Assembly: GCA_021292165.1 (NCBI GenBank) | Contig: CM037879.1 | Span: 268,703,160 to 268,767,159 of the forward strand | Source of the DNA: Shinisaurus crocodilurus | Taxonomy: Eukaryota; Chordata; Lepidosauria; Squamata; Shinisauridae | Reading direction: 5' to 3' | Length of the DNA stretch: 64,000 nt | Part shown: positions 21,010 through 30,956 of the stretch, piece by piece | Position numbering within the stretch: position 1 is the stretch's first letter | How the letters are laid out: every line of letters starts with the position of its first letter | Notes under the pieces: generated by a model | Told to the model about the DNA's origin: nothing | Database searches by the model: none | What the model saw: only the letters and a program-made list of their open reading frames with translations | Program-made: the position numbers and the translations under genes

Positions 21010-21700
21010 GGAGACTGGCGATTCTCCTAGGTAGGGGCTATTAAAAATCTGGCCATATCCTGATAGAGATTGCACATGCAATACGCAGCACTCATTCTGA
21101 CATTTTCTTGAAGCTTCAGTGCGAATACACAGTTTGAGATCAATCCGGTTGTCATTTAGCTGCTGCTCGCTAAGGTAGCGGTCCTGCAGGAAATCTTCAG
21201 TGCGCGCTGTCATTAAATCAGAGGTTTATAAGCATGTTGCTAAATAATTAAATGACCCAGCTGCCACAAAGTTATCACCATCCACAAATATGAAAGTTTT
21301 ACTATCTCATATCCAAACACTGAGAGAGGGGCAGGCGGGATGACACAAAGAAAATCTTTATATTTGATTAGCTAGCTTTCATCACAAAATTATCTAAGAG
21401 TCCTGAATAACATGAGATGGAGGAGTCCTAATTAAAAATATTGGAAATGACAGTATTATTTTTCAGCAACTAAAACATCGACTAACACCATGTTTATTGT
21501 ATTTGTCAGGACCAAAAGAGAGATAACTAAATCTGTGTCTAGCAGCCAAGCTTTTTGTTTTCTTTTTTTACTCTAGAGTAGGTGTAGGGCCCCTGATCCA
21601 AATCTTCAAAGCCCTCCCCCCCCATGCTAAGGTCCAAAATCAGACTGCCCTCCTGCATCTCTTCTAGAGTAAAAATGCAGGGGGAGACCTAGCTGCTTGA
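21010..21700. other. Non-repetitive block, possible regulatory DNA
   Basis: The stretch between two SINEs shows no repeat signature. It contains homeodomain-type words (CTAAATAATTAAATGAC, TTTGATTAGCTAGC). Such words are common by chance; the call rests on the contrast with the flanks. Confidence 0.2.
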
Positions 21701-21765
21701 TACAGATTTAAAGTGATATCCATGTTGGCCCTCACATGGCCCCTGCGTTAGTCCCAATGGGGGAG

Positions 21766-21965
21766 GGACCGTGGCTCAGTGGAGGAGTACATGCTTGGCA
21801 TGCCGGAGGAGGCCCCATGTTCAATCTCTGGCATTTCCAGGTTGCACTAGGAAAGAATCCTGCCTGACACCCTGGAGAGCCACTGCCAGTCAGTGTTGAT
21901 AATACTGTGCTAGATGGACCAAGGGTCTGACTCAGTAGAAGGCAGCTTCCTACTATATATGGTTC
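21766..21965 (+). mobile_element. tRNA-derived SINE, plus orientation
   Basis: GGACCGTGGCTCAGTGGAGG (box A) and ATGTTCAATCTCTGG (box B) are followed by the body GAGAGCCACTGCCAGTCAGT and the tail GTCTGACTCAGTAGAAGGCA. It is uninterrupted at the CACTGCCAGT site that is duplicated in the copy at 40385. Confidence 0.9.
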
Positions 21966-21977
21966 TGTTTGTGTGCT

Positions 21978-22123
21978 TCATAGATCATAGAGTTGGAAGG
22001 GGCCTACAAGGCCATCGAGTCCAACCCCCTGCTCAGTGCAGGAAACTAGAGGAGGGGTCTCCCATCCAAGTAATAACCAGGCCTGACCCTGCTTAGCTTG
22101 CCACGCTCAGACAAGCTGAGCCA
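21978..22123 (-). mobile_element. 5S rRNA-derived SINE, copy 2
   Basis: It starts with the inverse CR1-like tail (TCATAGATCATAGAGTTGG) and ends at the inverse of the 5S-like head (CCACGCTCAGACAAGCTGAG). It is truncated at the 5' end like the copy at 8763. Confidence 0.88.
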
Positions 22124-22480
22124 AATCTTTATATACCACTTCCAATTTTAAACAGTCCAGATTATAAAACAATACATCATTTTTAAAGCACAACAACATT
22201 TAGACAAGTTAATGGTTGGTACACGATTGTTGGTGCCTGACGTATTGGAGAGGGGAAATCATTCCAGAGGGAGGGTGCTACCACAGAGAAGGCCAGTTGC
22301 TTGCCGTGTTGCTGCTGAATGGGACTCCAGGATGTGGCACAGACAGCAAGGCCTCCCCTGAGATTATAGTGGTCTAATGGATCTATATAGGGGAAGACCA
22401 CCTTTCAGGTAGCCTGATCCTAAGTTGTTTAGGGGTCTATATGTCAAGAATAATACCTTGAAACTGGTTCAGTAGCAAAC
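22124..22480 (-). pseudogene. L2-type LINE 3' end
   Basis: The minus-strand frame includes QLAFSVVAPSLWNDFPSPIR, the L2 C-terminal pattern. Downstream sequence (22124-22200) is the 3' UTR. It adjoins the 5S-SINE. Confidence 0.75.
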
Positions 22481-22938
22481 CGCTTGCGAGTTTCCCCTGT
22501 GAGCCTGAGCTGAACAGGATGCAAAACTGTTTAGTGTCTTCTCTCATGGACGAGTTGCTCAGACCGAGAGACCAAGCATGGAGCAACAGCTATATAGGGC
22601 CAACTGAGCCCTAATTGATTCCGCAGGTCACCTGATCTGGCTGGGCTGATAAAGCCATAGTGCCATCTCTGGCCATTACAAGGGTGGTGGTGCAGCACAA
22701 CAGAGATCAGGCTGTAAGCTTCCTTTCCCTGAAAGCTGTCCTGGTGATGGTACAAGGAATACGGTGCCTGGCCCTGCTGCCGGTAGCCCTGATTTGAGAC
22801 TCCTGGTGGCTTACAGGGCATTTGGGGGAAAACAAAAGGCACTCACAAGGATCCTGCAGCAGTGCCAGTTAGTGCTGCTCCCTCCCATCTCAAACCTCGC
22901 ATCGCCACTAAAAGGTTAAAAAGGGGAAGCAGTTTCAC
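22481..22938. other. Unrecognised non-coding DNA
   Basis: It may continue the LINE upstream, but no reading frame supports this. Confidence 0.35.
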
Positions 22939-22964
22939 TCACACACACACACACACACACACAC
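22939..22964. repeat. (AC)n microsatellite
   Basis: Thirteen uninterrupted CA units. Confidence 0.95.
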
Positions 22965-23379
22965 CCTTCTTTCAAGTCAGAACCCCTCACGTTTGGGTCA
23001 AATGTTTGGATTCTAACAGTTCAGCCCAGCACTAGTTCCTGTATGTGCAATCCAGCACCTTCCATTTCCCAAAGTGCCCAACGGCTTGTTGTGCAAGCAC
23101 TGATCGTGTTCAAAAATAGGTGTTAAGGGACTGTGGAAGTGAAACCTTTGAACACATGGTGGTTTCAGGGCACAATCCAAATGGGAGCCTGAACAAGGAT
23201 TCTGTGAGTGAAGCAAGATAAGGCAAGTCCTTCATTTGCTGGGGAAAGGGGCTGGCAGGGAGGGGAGAGAAGATGAGAGAGCAGCTGGGGAGAAAGACTC
23301 GAGAGTTGCTCCCCGTCTCCCCTGATCTCCTACAGACATTCTTGCTTATCATCCTGCTCAGTTGTGGAGGTCTTTTGAA
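22965..23379. other. Unrecognised non-coding DNA
   Basis: No feature is recognised. Confidence 0.4.
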
Positions 23380-23735
23380 GAAGCAGTCCTGGTGGCACCA
23401 CATTGATTGGAGAATGCACTTGGAAACAACCAGGAGCAGGGCCTTCAGTGTGTTGACTCCGACCCAGTGGAATGCCTTTCCAACTGAAAGCAGACATGCA
23501 TCTAGATTACTTTGTTTTCAGTGTTTGCCAAAAACATTTCATTTCAGGCAAGCGTTTCTTGACCAATGACTAAATTCCAGCCACTGTTTTATTGATGTTT
23601 CTGTTTTTACTGGGGGGGGGGGGTTGCTGTGCGTGTGGGTATTTTGTATTTTAATTTGTTGTACACTGCTTCAATATCTTTGGATGTGGAGCAGTTTATA
23701 AATTCTATAATACTGAATTTCTTAATAAAATAAAT
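23380..23735 (+). pseudogene. L2-type LINE 3' end
   Basis: The plus frame contains TTRSRAFSVLTPTQWNAFPT, a decayed RAFSVxxPxxWNxLP motif. It is followed by a 3' UTR with CTGCTTCAATATCTTTGGAT and an AATAAAATAAATAAAT terminal repeat. Confidence 0.75.
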
Positions 23736-23810
23736 AAATAGAACAGAGTTGGAAGGGACCTCAAGCGTAATCTATTCCAACACTCTGCTGATGTACGAAA
23801 CTGGCACTCA
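23736..23810 (-). mobile_element. CR1 3'-end fragment
   Basis: GAACAGAGTTGGAAGGGACC followed by a CTATTCCAACAC-type stretch is the inverse CR1 terminus. No 5S head is present. Confidence 0.6.
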
Positions 23811-24386
23811 TGAAGAATGATCTTTGGAATTTTTTCATTCTCCCAGCAGTGTCGTCGTCCCCTTCAATAACTGACAGTTTTTAAAATACATGTGCAATTT
23901 ACACAGTGAAACACAATGACTGAAGGACTGGTCCTGTTCAGTAGCAGGTATCTCTTATCTCTGTTTCTTCAGCCCAATGTCTCCTGTTTTCATCGCAATA
24001 CAAATTACAGTTTTATTTCTTTGCTTGGTCCTTTGATGCATGGCCAAATTAAGGCTGTCGCCTACTGCTCTTGGAAATATTTTTCTTAATGGAGCTTTAT
24101 GAGAAACAGACTCATGGTGTCATTCTAAAGAAAACTCGACTCTTCCTATATGAGCATCACAGAGCGTGTGTGTCGGGGTGCGTGGGTGGGTATGAGTCAT
24201 CATCCATTTGAACAGTTCACCCTGTCAGTCACTGAGGGGCTTATCTTGCCTCCAGGTAGCCACTATGACTGACATCTAGAAAAGCATTGCTGAGGGCTTG
24301 TTTATTTTTAGAGCAGTAGCGATAGGAGATTGGGGGGGGGGGGAGAAAGAAGAACATGCATCTGCGAGATTATAGTAAAATGAAGA
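23811..24386. other. Unrecognised non-coding DNA
   Basis: Contains short G tracts. No family is recognised. Confidence 0.4.
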
Positions 24387-24411
24387 TGTGTGTGTGTGTG
24401 TGTGTGTGTGT
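24387..24411. repeat. (GT)n microsatellite
   Basis: About twelve GT units. Confidence 0.95.
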
Positions 24412-24451
24412 CTCAGCGAGGGAGGGAGGGATTTTGAAAGGGACAGCATGG

Positions 24452-24613
24452 TTCATAGACCATAGAGTTGGAAGGAGCCTACAAGGCCATCGAGCCCAAC
24501 CCCCTGCTCAACGCAGGAAACTAGAGAAGGGGTCTCCCATCCAAGTAACAACCAGGCCTGACCCTGCTTAGCTTTCCACACTCAGACAAGCTGAGCCAGC
24601 ATAAGCCACAGGC
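24452..24613 (-). mobile_element. 5S rRNA-derived SINE, copy 3 (near full length)
   Basis: The inverse tail is at 24452 and the complete inverse head, with GCATAAGCCACAGGC, ends at 24613. It is one of the three most complete copies. Confidence 0.9.
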
Positions 24614-24694
24614 CTATACTGGCCATTGGCCAAACAAATGCAATAATTAAGAAAACCATGCAGCTGAATATATCAGAGGCATGCAGTATAATGC

Positions 24695-24775
24695 TATATG
24701 CCTCTATTCAAAGTTAGCCCCATTGAGTTCAATGGGACTTACTCCCTGGTAAGTGTGTATAGAAGTGCAGTCTCA
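24695..24775. repeat. Short palindromic repeat (CAATGGGACTTACTC type), part copy
   Basis: CCCATTGAGTTCAATGGGAC forms the family's self-complementary core. Confidence 0.65.
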
Positions 24776-25189
24776 GTTTAGCATTGGTTGTGGCAATCTG
24801 CAACGTGGTGTAATATGTTTCCAAATCCGGATCATTTGATGCTATATCAAGAAATTGTGACAAAACTGCAGGGAATATATAAGGTCACACTTTTTCAATA
24901 TCTTCAAGTGTGCCACATGGTTATTATTAGTAGTGGTGGTGGTAGCAGTGGTAATCTCTTTGATTTTAAAGTATGATTGAATCAGGAACTGGGTCTTATT
25001 GAAGAATCTTCTGATTCACAGCAGGCATTATAGGAGTGATTAAAATCATGAAACTTATGGAAATCTGAAAAAGAGTGCATTTCAAATGAAATGGAAGGAG
25101 GATCTGGGATGAATAATACCAGGAAACATGTTGGGCTGGAATGATGTCGCATCTACACAATTGTGCTACCTAATCTGGACACTAAACAC
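24776..25189. other. Unrecognised non-coding DNA
   Basis: Nothing supportable is seen. Confidence 0.4.
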
Positions 25190-25255
25190 AGCTCAATTCT
25201 ATGCGTGTTTACTCAGAAGTAAGCCCCAGCGCAACAGATTTTAGGCATACAAAGC
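25190..25255. repeat. Short palindromic repeat, half copy
   Basis: CAATTCTATGCGTGTTTACT then CAGAAGTAAGCCCC matches one arm of the 31740 family. Confidence 0.6.
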
Positions 25256-26116
25256 TCAGCTCAATTCTAAAATTGAAAGGTATTTAAACTTTAAATACCC
25301 AACAGGGTAAGATGTCTTTAAACTTGCTTTTATCTCTGATCATGAGGTTTCCCTGGTTACCAGTGAAGAAAACCTCCTATCTTCTTTTTGAGATCCTCCT
25401 CTGTGCAGTCTGATCAGGTAGGGCGCAGGGGAAAGTGGATGGGGGCCACACAACCCATAGCTGAGGGCTGCACATGGCCCATGGGCTCTGCTTAGCTATA
25501 ATACAGAAATCAGCTGGTTTCACTGATAAAGTCTGGCCTAAGGTATATTGGACACACAAGTAATTCGACAAGTCAATAATATGACAGGGTATGAGTTGCC
25601 AACAAATCTATCCTGAAATATTTCTTCTAACCTACACCTACTTAAAGGATAACTGATATGGAGTTCATCATATATCTATTGGACCAGCCAAAATATATGT
25701 TGTGAGTATATGGGGGGGGGGGAATTCACCTAGCATTGATAACATTAGGGAAAAACATGGAAAACTGTGAAAAGGAAGAAGCTATCAAATTATATTAGAA
25801 TCAGAAGAGGGTGGCAACACATAGATAGATTTGAGGAACAGTGGGATTTATTTCTTCATTATAGGAATGAGAAGCATAATGACAATGTTCAGCCATTCTC
25901 TTTACTTTCTTTTTTGTACATTATTTTATTTGCACTGCTGTGATTGGAATTTATTATAATGAAACAACTGAGAAAATATAGGTTTGTTGTGCTTGTGCAG
26001 TGCTGTTGTAGTATTGAGCAGAGTTAAGAGAGACTTCTCCCCATCGTTATTGAGGGGAAACAACAGACCCTAATAGCCAATTGGCTGTTATCAGTATCTG
26101 GGATGCACACCTAGAA
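25256..26116. other. Unrecognised AT-rich non-coding DNA
   Basis: No repeat family or credible ORF is recognised. Confidence 0.4.
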
Positions 26117-26379
26117 AGGGATGGGTGAGAATTTTGTTTGATTCATTCTTTCTAAGAACCGTCCAAATTTTGCTAATTCCTTCATAAATGGGATGGATAG
26201 GGTTTGCAATCAAAACAATTTGATTTTGGGAGAAGTGAAACTGCCAGATTTGTCCAACCAGGCCCATTGGCTTTGAGTGCTTAGCTCTTGAAAGTCTGGG
26301 TTTTGAATCTCTGTGTAATTATTCAGGCAAGATTGCTGTGCCTAATTAGGATTACAAAGCTGACAGATGTGTCCATCCC
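26117..26379. mobile_element. MITE with AGGGATGGGTGAG / GTCCATCCCT termini
   Basis: The ends are inverse to one another and match the ends of the AT-rich ladder family. The interior is different and shorter. Confidence 0.55.
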
Positions 26380-26785
26380 TACCTGAAATTGCTGTGCCCA
26401 GTCCAAAGTGTGTGTTCAAGGAGACCTGACACAGTAGCAGCTTGGATTTGACAGATGCTGGTTTAGCATTTGGATGCTTGCATAGCGTTTGGAGGTGGGC
26501 GGTGTGCTGGTTCTGGTTGTACGCTTCTTTCTGCACCCCCGATAATACCTGAATATTTGAAAATATATGCCAGTCGTTATAGAAGCACAATAGAGCTCCA
26601 GTAATCTCTTCTCCAAAGGAAATTTACCTCCTAAAAGCTGCCCTGAAATTCTTGTAGCTCATGGAAGGGCTGGCAGGATATAATACTTTGTCCCAAACAA
26701 AACAAAATGTAATCTTTGTCTTCTCCGTGTGTGTGTGTGTGTGTGTACCTGTTTATGCAAGTGGTGGGTGCTGCTTGTGGAAGGA

Positions 26786-26985
26786 ACGGATGGGGCTTGC
26801 CGCTCACAGGCAGTCTCTGTTTGTTGGATTCTGCCCTAGGATCTGTAGGGTGTACGGTACAATAGATCTGGATCTGCTCACAAGCGAGATCTGAGGGTTC
26901 AGGTTCTCAAATTCAGAGCTGCATTGATTCAGACTGCTGCTCCTTGGCTATCTGTACTGATGTACTTTTGGAGAAATGAGCTGCT
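26786..26985 (+). repeat. Diverged dispersed repeat, copy with empty transposon site
   Basis: It aligns with 28075-28118 plus 28321-28470. Shared words include TTGATTCAGACTGCTGCT and TATCTGTACTGATGT. At 26827-26834 it reads GATTCTGC where the other copy carries a 202-bp transposon between GATACTGG and GATGCTGC. Confidence 0.8.
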
Positions 26986-26989
26986 ATTT

Positions 26990-26990
<1 letters not shown>

Positions 26991-27025
<35 letters not shown>

Positions 27026-27056
27026 TGTACACACACACACACACACACACACACAC
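26991..27056. repeat. (GT)n-ACGTGT-(AC)n inverted dinucleotide repeat
   Basis: A GT run (26991-27022) is followed by a few bases and then an AC run (27029-27056). The two halves are complementary, giving a potential hairpin or cruciform. Confidence 0.95.
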
Positions 27057-27883
27057 CAAAGCACACCTTGCTTAACTTGCATTGATTTATTATAGGTAGC
27101 CTGTATTCACACAAGGACTTTGGGCAAATAACAGCATTCTCACTTGACTGTCTAGTTCAGGTAAACACCTCTGAGCAAATTAATCATCTCAGCATGTCTG
27201 CATCTGGTCAGGTAACAGGCACATATGTGAGCCAGGTTGTTGTAAATCCAAACTGACACCACACCAGATAGGTCTGCAGGAAATGAAGTAGTAGAGTACA
27301 ATCCTTGGCAAGCCACAAAAGAGAAGGGACGGGTGGGAAAATGCTAGTGGATCAGAGTTCATGTGAATGTGTGTGCATGCACATATAACAACGGAGACAG
27401 CAGTGGGATAGTTGATCGTATATTATGTAAGAAAGAAGAAAAACAGATTATCCCTTTCACATATGACAATGCAACAGAGTATGGTTTGTGAACCTATCCA
27501 GCCTATTCCTCATTGCAAAATGGACACTCAAGTCAACAGAAGAAACTATTTGATCCAGAATAGAGCTTCCAATATGAGAGTTTTAGCACCCGTGGAAACC
27601 ACACACAACCACCTACAGATCCACTGTTGTCAGTAGCATTTTCTTGGCTTCCCAAATATCAGATAACAAGGACCACCGAGCAGCAAAGTGCTTCTCTAAG
27701 GACATATCAGCATGGGGTGATCATCATCTTCATCATGATCATCATCACCACCACACATTACATTCAGAATGGGGCAAGAGCATGGGGCAGTATTCAGTCT
27801 GCACGTCTGCCAGCAGGTCGGGCCCATCGTTGTTTCCGTTCTGTGAGCAGCCAGTCCCAGCAGTTCCCTTCCGCAAGCGACAC
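27057..27883. other. Unrecognised non-coding DNA
   Basis: A CATCATCATC-rich stretch lies at 27720-27755. Otherwise nothing is recognised. Confidence 0.4.
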
Positions 27884-28066
27884 CCACCACTTGTGGAATA
27901 GAGATTTAGCACTTCTGGGGGCAAGCCCCGAAATGAACGGAAATGCTTATTTCAGGAATGAGCTCCCTTAGCTTTGCCGGCCAGCCCTGTTCCTGAAATG
28001 AGCAATTCTGCTCATTTCAGGTGGCCCCCAAAAGCATTAAATCTCCATTCCACAAGCACCACTTGT
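27884..28066. repeat. Palindromic element
   Basis: The left arm from CACCACTTGTGGAATAGAGA is the imperfect inverse of the right arm ending ATCTCCATTCCACAAGCACC. Arms are about 85 bp and meet near 27975. Inner words ATTTCAGGAATGAG and CCTGAAATGAGC also pair. Confidence 0.8.
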
Positions 28067-28074
28067 AGAAGTAA

Positions 28075-28118
28075 TCAGTGAGGCTGGCCACTCATGGGCA
28101 GTCTCTATTGGATACTGG
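28075..28118 (+). repeat. Diverged repeat, left part of filled-site copy
   Basis: Corresponds to 26786-26826. It continues at 28321-28470 after the inserted transposon. Confidence 0.75.
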
Positions 28119-28320
28119 CAGTGGAGGCTGGCGGCTCCAATGTCAGTGGGCTGGTGTATCCGCTCTGGGCTGCACTGCCTGAACTTTTAAGGAGCTGTCC
28201 ATGGTGCTGACCTCCAGCTGCAAAATAGGTTCAGCACCATGGATAGCACCTCAGAAGTTCAGACTAAAACCTGGAGCGGATACAGTACCCCACTGCCATT
28301 GGAGTCACCAGCCTCCACTG
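28119..28320. mobile_element. Palindromic CAGTGGAGGCTGG element, copy 2
   Basis: The left end CAGTGGAGGCTGGCGGCTCC and right end GGAGTCACCAGCCTCCACTG are inverse. Flanks GATACTGG and GATGCTGC form an imperfect 8-bp TSD. The uninterrupted repeat at 26786 shows the original GATTCTGC site. Confidence 0.92.
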
Positions 28321-28470
28321 GATGCTGCCCTAGGAACTTCAGGGTGTACTGTGAAATAGCTCTGTTCAGGTCCCAAATTCAGATCTGCCTTGATTCAGAC
28401 TGCTGCTTGTTTGTTGGTTATCTGTACTGATGTCACTTTTGGACAAATGAGCTATTTTGGAATGACATGT
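28321..28470 (+). repeat. Diverged repeat, right part of filled-site copy
   Basis: Aligns with 26827-26985 (CTGCCCTAGG, then GGGTGTAC, then the TATCTGTACTGATGT word). Confidence 0.75.
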
Positions 28471-28719
28471 TGGCTGCTTCATTTAGTGCCTAGGCAATCA
28501 TATTTGTGTCAATTGTCCCATCCCCCCCACACACACACGCCGCCTTTGCCTGCTGCCCATTTTCTGTTGGTTCTGTAATTGTGTTTTGTGGATTTATGTA
28601 AACTGCTTGAGCATTGTGCCTTGCCTAAGCAACATAGAAAGTGCTTTCAAGAAACAATGCCTTTTCAATGCAAATTTGGGAGTTTGCCCTCAGGCAGAAC
28701 AGCAGAAGAATTTTGAGGT

Positions 28720-28762
28720 CAGCCAAAGAGCCCTCCTGGACCAGACTGAAGTCTAACTAGTC
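28720..28762 (+). mobile_element. CR1/L3-type LINE fragment, left part
   Basis: CCTGGACCAGACTGAAGTC then TAACTAGTC is the dispersed repeat also seen at 47700 and 61240. It is split here by the hAT element and resumes at 30355. Confidence 0.7.
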
Positions 28763-28872
28763 CAGGGGTCTGCAACCCGCGGCTCCGGAGCCGCATGCGG
28801 CTCTTTCAAACCTTTGCCGCGGCTCCGCTCCAGTCTGAGACTCCGCTGGCCGCCTGGCCTGGGCACCTGTCA

Positions 28873-28960
28873 CTTACCGTATTTTTCGCACCATAAGACG
28901 CACTTTTCTCCCCCCAAAAAGGAGGGGGAAATGTCTGTGCGTCTTATTGAGTGAATGCTG
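28873..28960. repeat. Inner inverted motif CGCACCATAAGACGCAC
   Basis: CACCATAAGACGCACTTT at 28890 faces GTGCGTCTTATTGAGTG at 28938 as an inverse pair within the hAT element. It may be the remains of another DNA transposon end. Confidence 0.6.
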
Positions 28961-30156
28961 GGGGGAAAAAACCAAATATTTTCCCCCCTACCTTCCTCTG
29001 CGTGCCTCCAACCGGTCCAGTGGAAGACAGGAGGAGGGCTCCTGCAGGGGAAAAAACTTGGCAGCGGCAGCGGCACCACCACCACCCCGGAAGCAGGGAC
29101 TCGAGCGGGCGGGCGGTGGAAGAGAGGAGGGATCCTGCATGCTCCCAAAAACTTTGGTGCGGCGGCAGCACCCCCCCCCCCCGGGCAGCAGGGACACGAG
29201 CGGGTGAGCGGCAGAAGAGAGGAGGGCTCCTGCACGCTCGCAAAAATGTTGGCGTGGCGGCGGCACCCCCCCCCCCCCGGCAGCAGGGACACGAGCAGGC
29301 AGGCAGCGGAAGAGAGGAGAGCAGGACAAGGCTGCCTGTTCCGCAAAAAACTTTGCCGCCGCCTCACATATGGCCTGATTCTGTTGGCGGGGGCAGCCCG
29401 ATTTCGCTCTTCTGAGTGGCGCGGAGCGTTCTCCGCGCCGCTCTAGCTGCCGCCGCCGCAGCCACTGGAGTCAATGCCGGAGCCGCTGAAGCCGCCGCCG
29501 CCGCGTCACATCCAGCTGCTGCGGCGCGCTGGACCCCCACGCTATGATTTTGGCGGGGGAACTTTGGCGGGGCGAGGGAACTTTGGCGCGGCGGCAGCAC
29601 CCCCCCCCCGGGCAGCAGGGACGCGAGCGGGTGAGCGGCAGAAGAGAGGAGGGCTCCTGCACGCGCCAAAGTTCCCCCCCCCGCCAAAAACATAGCGCGG
29701 GGTCCAGCGTGTCGAGGGACCAGCGTGGCCGGCTCGCCGCGGAGAGCACAAGCAGGCGAGGAGGCAGGTAGGCCTTTGGCTATCCGGGCATGCTGGGAGT
29801 TGTAGTTGTGCAACAGCTAAAGAGCCCCAGGGTAGGGGGAAGTGCTCTGTTTCCCAATCAGGGTGCCTCCAGCTGTTGCAGCTGCCCCTTTTGCCCCACA
29901 TTAAAGACAGGCCTGAGTAGCACCCTCATCATCCACCAGCAACACCCTCCCCCCAGCAGTAGCACCCCCATCATCCACCAGCAAATCCTGCTGATGGATG
30001 ATGAGGGGTGCTATTACCACATGGAGGGTGTTTCTGGTGGATGATGAGGGTGCTACTGCTGGATGGTGCTGATGACGGGATGCTACTGCTTGGGGGGGGG
30101 ATGTTGCTGGTGGCATCCCATCATCCACCAGCAACACCCCCATCATCCGTCAGCTG

Positions 30157-30240
30157 ATAATTTCCCCTACCTATGCACCCAACATAATCCACCAGCTCTC
30201 GCTGGTGGATTATGTTGGGTGCATAGGTAGGGGAAATTAT
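30157..30240. repeat. Perfect hairpin: 40-bp arms, 4-base loop
   Basis: 30157-30196 is the exact reverse complement of 30201-30240, around the loop TCTC. The left arm starts ATAATTTCCCCTACCTATGC. Confidence 0.97.
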
Positions 30241-30354
30241 TACATTTTATATGTGGGGCACAATGTCACAATGGTTTTGCGGCTCCCAGTTTTTTTTTTT
30301 CTTTGGAAACGGGTCCAAGTGGCTCTTTTTGTCTTAAAGGTTGCAGACCCCTGA

Positions 30355-30500
30355 AACTAGTCCATCAGCCTTTTTCCCACAGTGGCTGGACAGGTTCCCA
30401 TGGGAAGCCTACAAGCAGAACATGAGGGCAATAGCTGTTGCTCCTGTTGCTGTTCCCCAGCAAGTGATATTCAGTGGTCCGCAGATTACCTCTGAAGTCT
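30355..30500 (+). mobile_element. CR1/L3-type LINE fragment, right part
   Basis: AACTAGTCCATCAGCC then CCCACAGTGGCTGGAC and CATGGGAAGCCTACAAGCAG continue the repeat interrupted at 28762. Confidence 0.7.
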
Positions 30501-30513
30501 GAACCTGGAGGTA

Positions 30514-30954
30514 GGGATGTATGGGAAATTCGTTTCAGTTCATTTTTAAATCAGGATTTTACCCCGTTCACAACTTCTGGCCAAACACAGACTCGGACAC
30601 AATCTGCAGTTGAAGTCCATACATTTCTGAGCTTGCAGTGTGATTTGCAGACCAAAAAAACCAAACAAAAACCAAAAGTGTCCAAGAACATGCATACGTT
30701 TGAAAAAATGTGTATGAATAAAGGCATACCTTTGAAAAATGCACACAATCATGCTTTAATCAATGGGAGAAGAATGCGTACATTTCAAAAATGCACACAA
30801 TTGATGTGTACATTTGGAAAAATACACACAGATTTTCATGCGGGGAAAAAAAAACCAATGCTCGTAATCTGATACAGACTCGAGTTGGAATAAGCTTCAA
30901 GATGGAATTCGGAGAACTTCAGCAAGCTCACATTTTTGCTGATTTGCACATCCG
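30514..30954. mobile_element. AT-rich GTGCAC-ladder MITE (well preserved)
   Basis: It is bounded by TA dinucleotides at 30512-30513 and 30955-30956. It starts GGGATGTATGGGAAATTCG and ends GATTTGCACATCCG. The interior alternates A runs with ATGCACACAATCATGC-like words. Length is 441 bp. Confidence 0.85.
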
Positions 30955-30956
30955 TA

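Larger units (their letters stand above)
28763..30353. mobile_element. hAT-type non-autonomous DNA transposon (1,591 bp) with internal tandem units
   Basis: The termini are CAGGGGTCTGCAACCCGCGG and the inverse GGTTGCAGACCCCTG. The flank AACTAGTC (28755-28762) recurs at 30355-30362, giving an 8-bp TSD with one extra A at the right junction. The element splits a LINE-type repeat. From 29030 the interior holds about three tandem GC-rich units of roughly 95-100 bp, with a fourth at about 29570-29680 (shared word GCAGAAGAGAGGAGGGCTCC). It also has ATCATCCACCAGCAACACC-type direct and inverted words at 29925-30145 and a perfect hairpin at 30157-30240. Long overlapping ORFs at 28870-29900 are translations of the GC-rich units and are not genes. 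No transposase is encoded. Confidence 0.88.

Noticed and set aside
20809..21965. tRNA genes suggested by box A/box B motifs
   Set aside because: No cloverleaf could be completed by eye, and the SINE body and tail follow directly.
29030..29330. CRISPR-like array from regularly repeated units
   Set aside because: The units are tandem without distinct spacers, in a vertebrate-type transposon; CRISPR is not expected here.
28870..29901. Overlapping ORFs up to 165 codons on both strands
   Set aside because: They arise from GC-rich tandem units lacking stops within the hAT element; no domain is recognisable.
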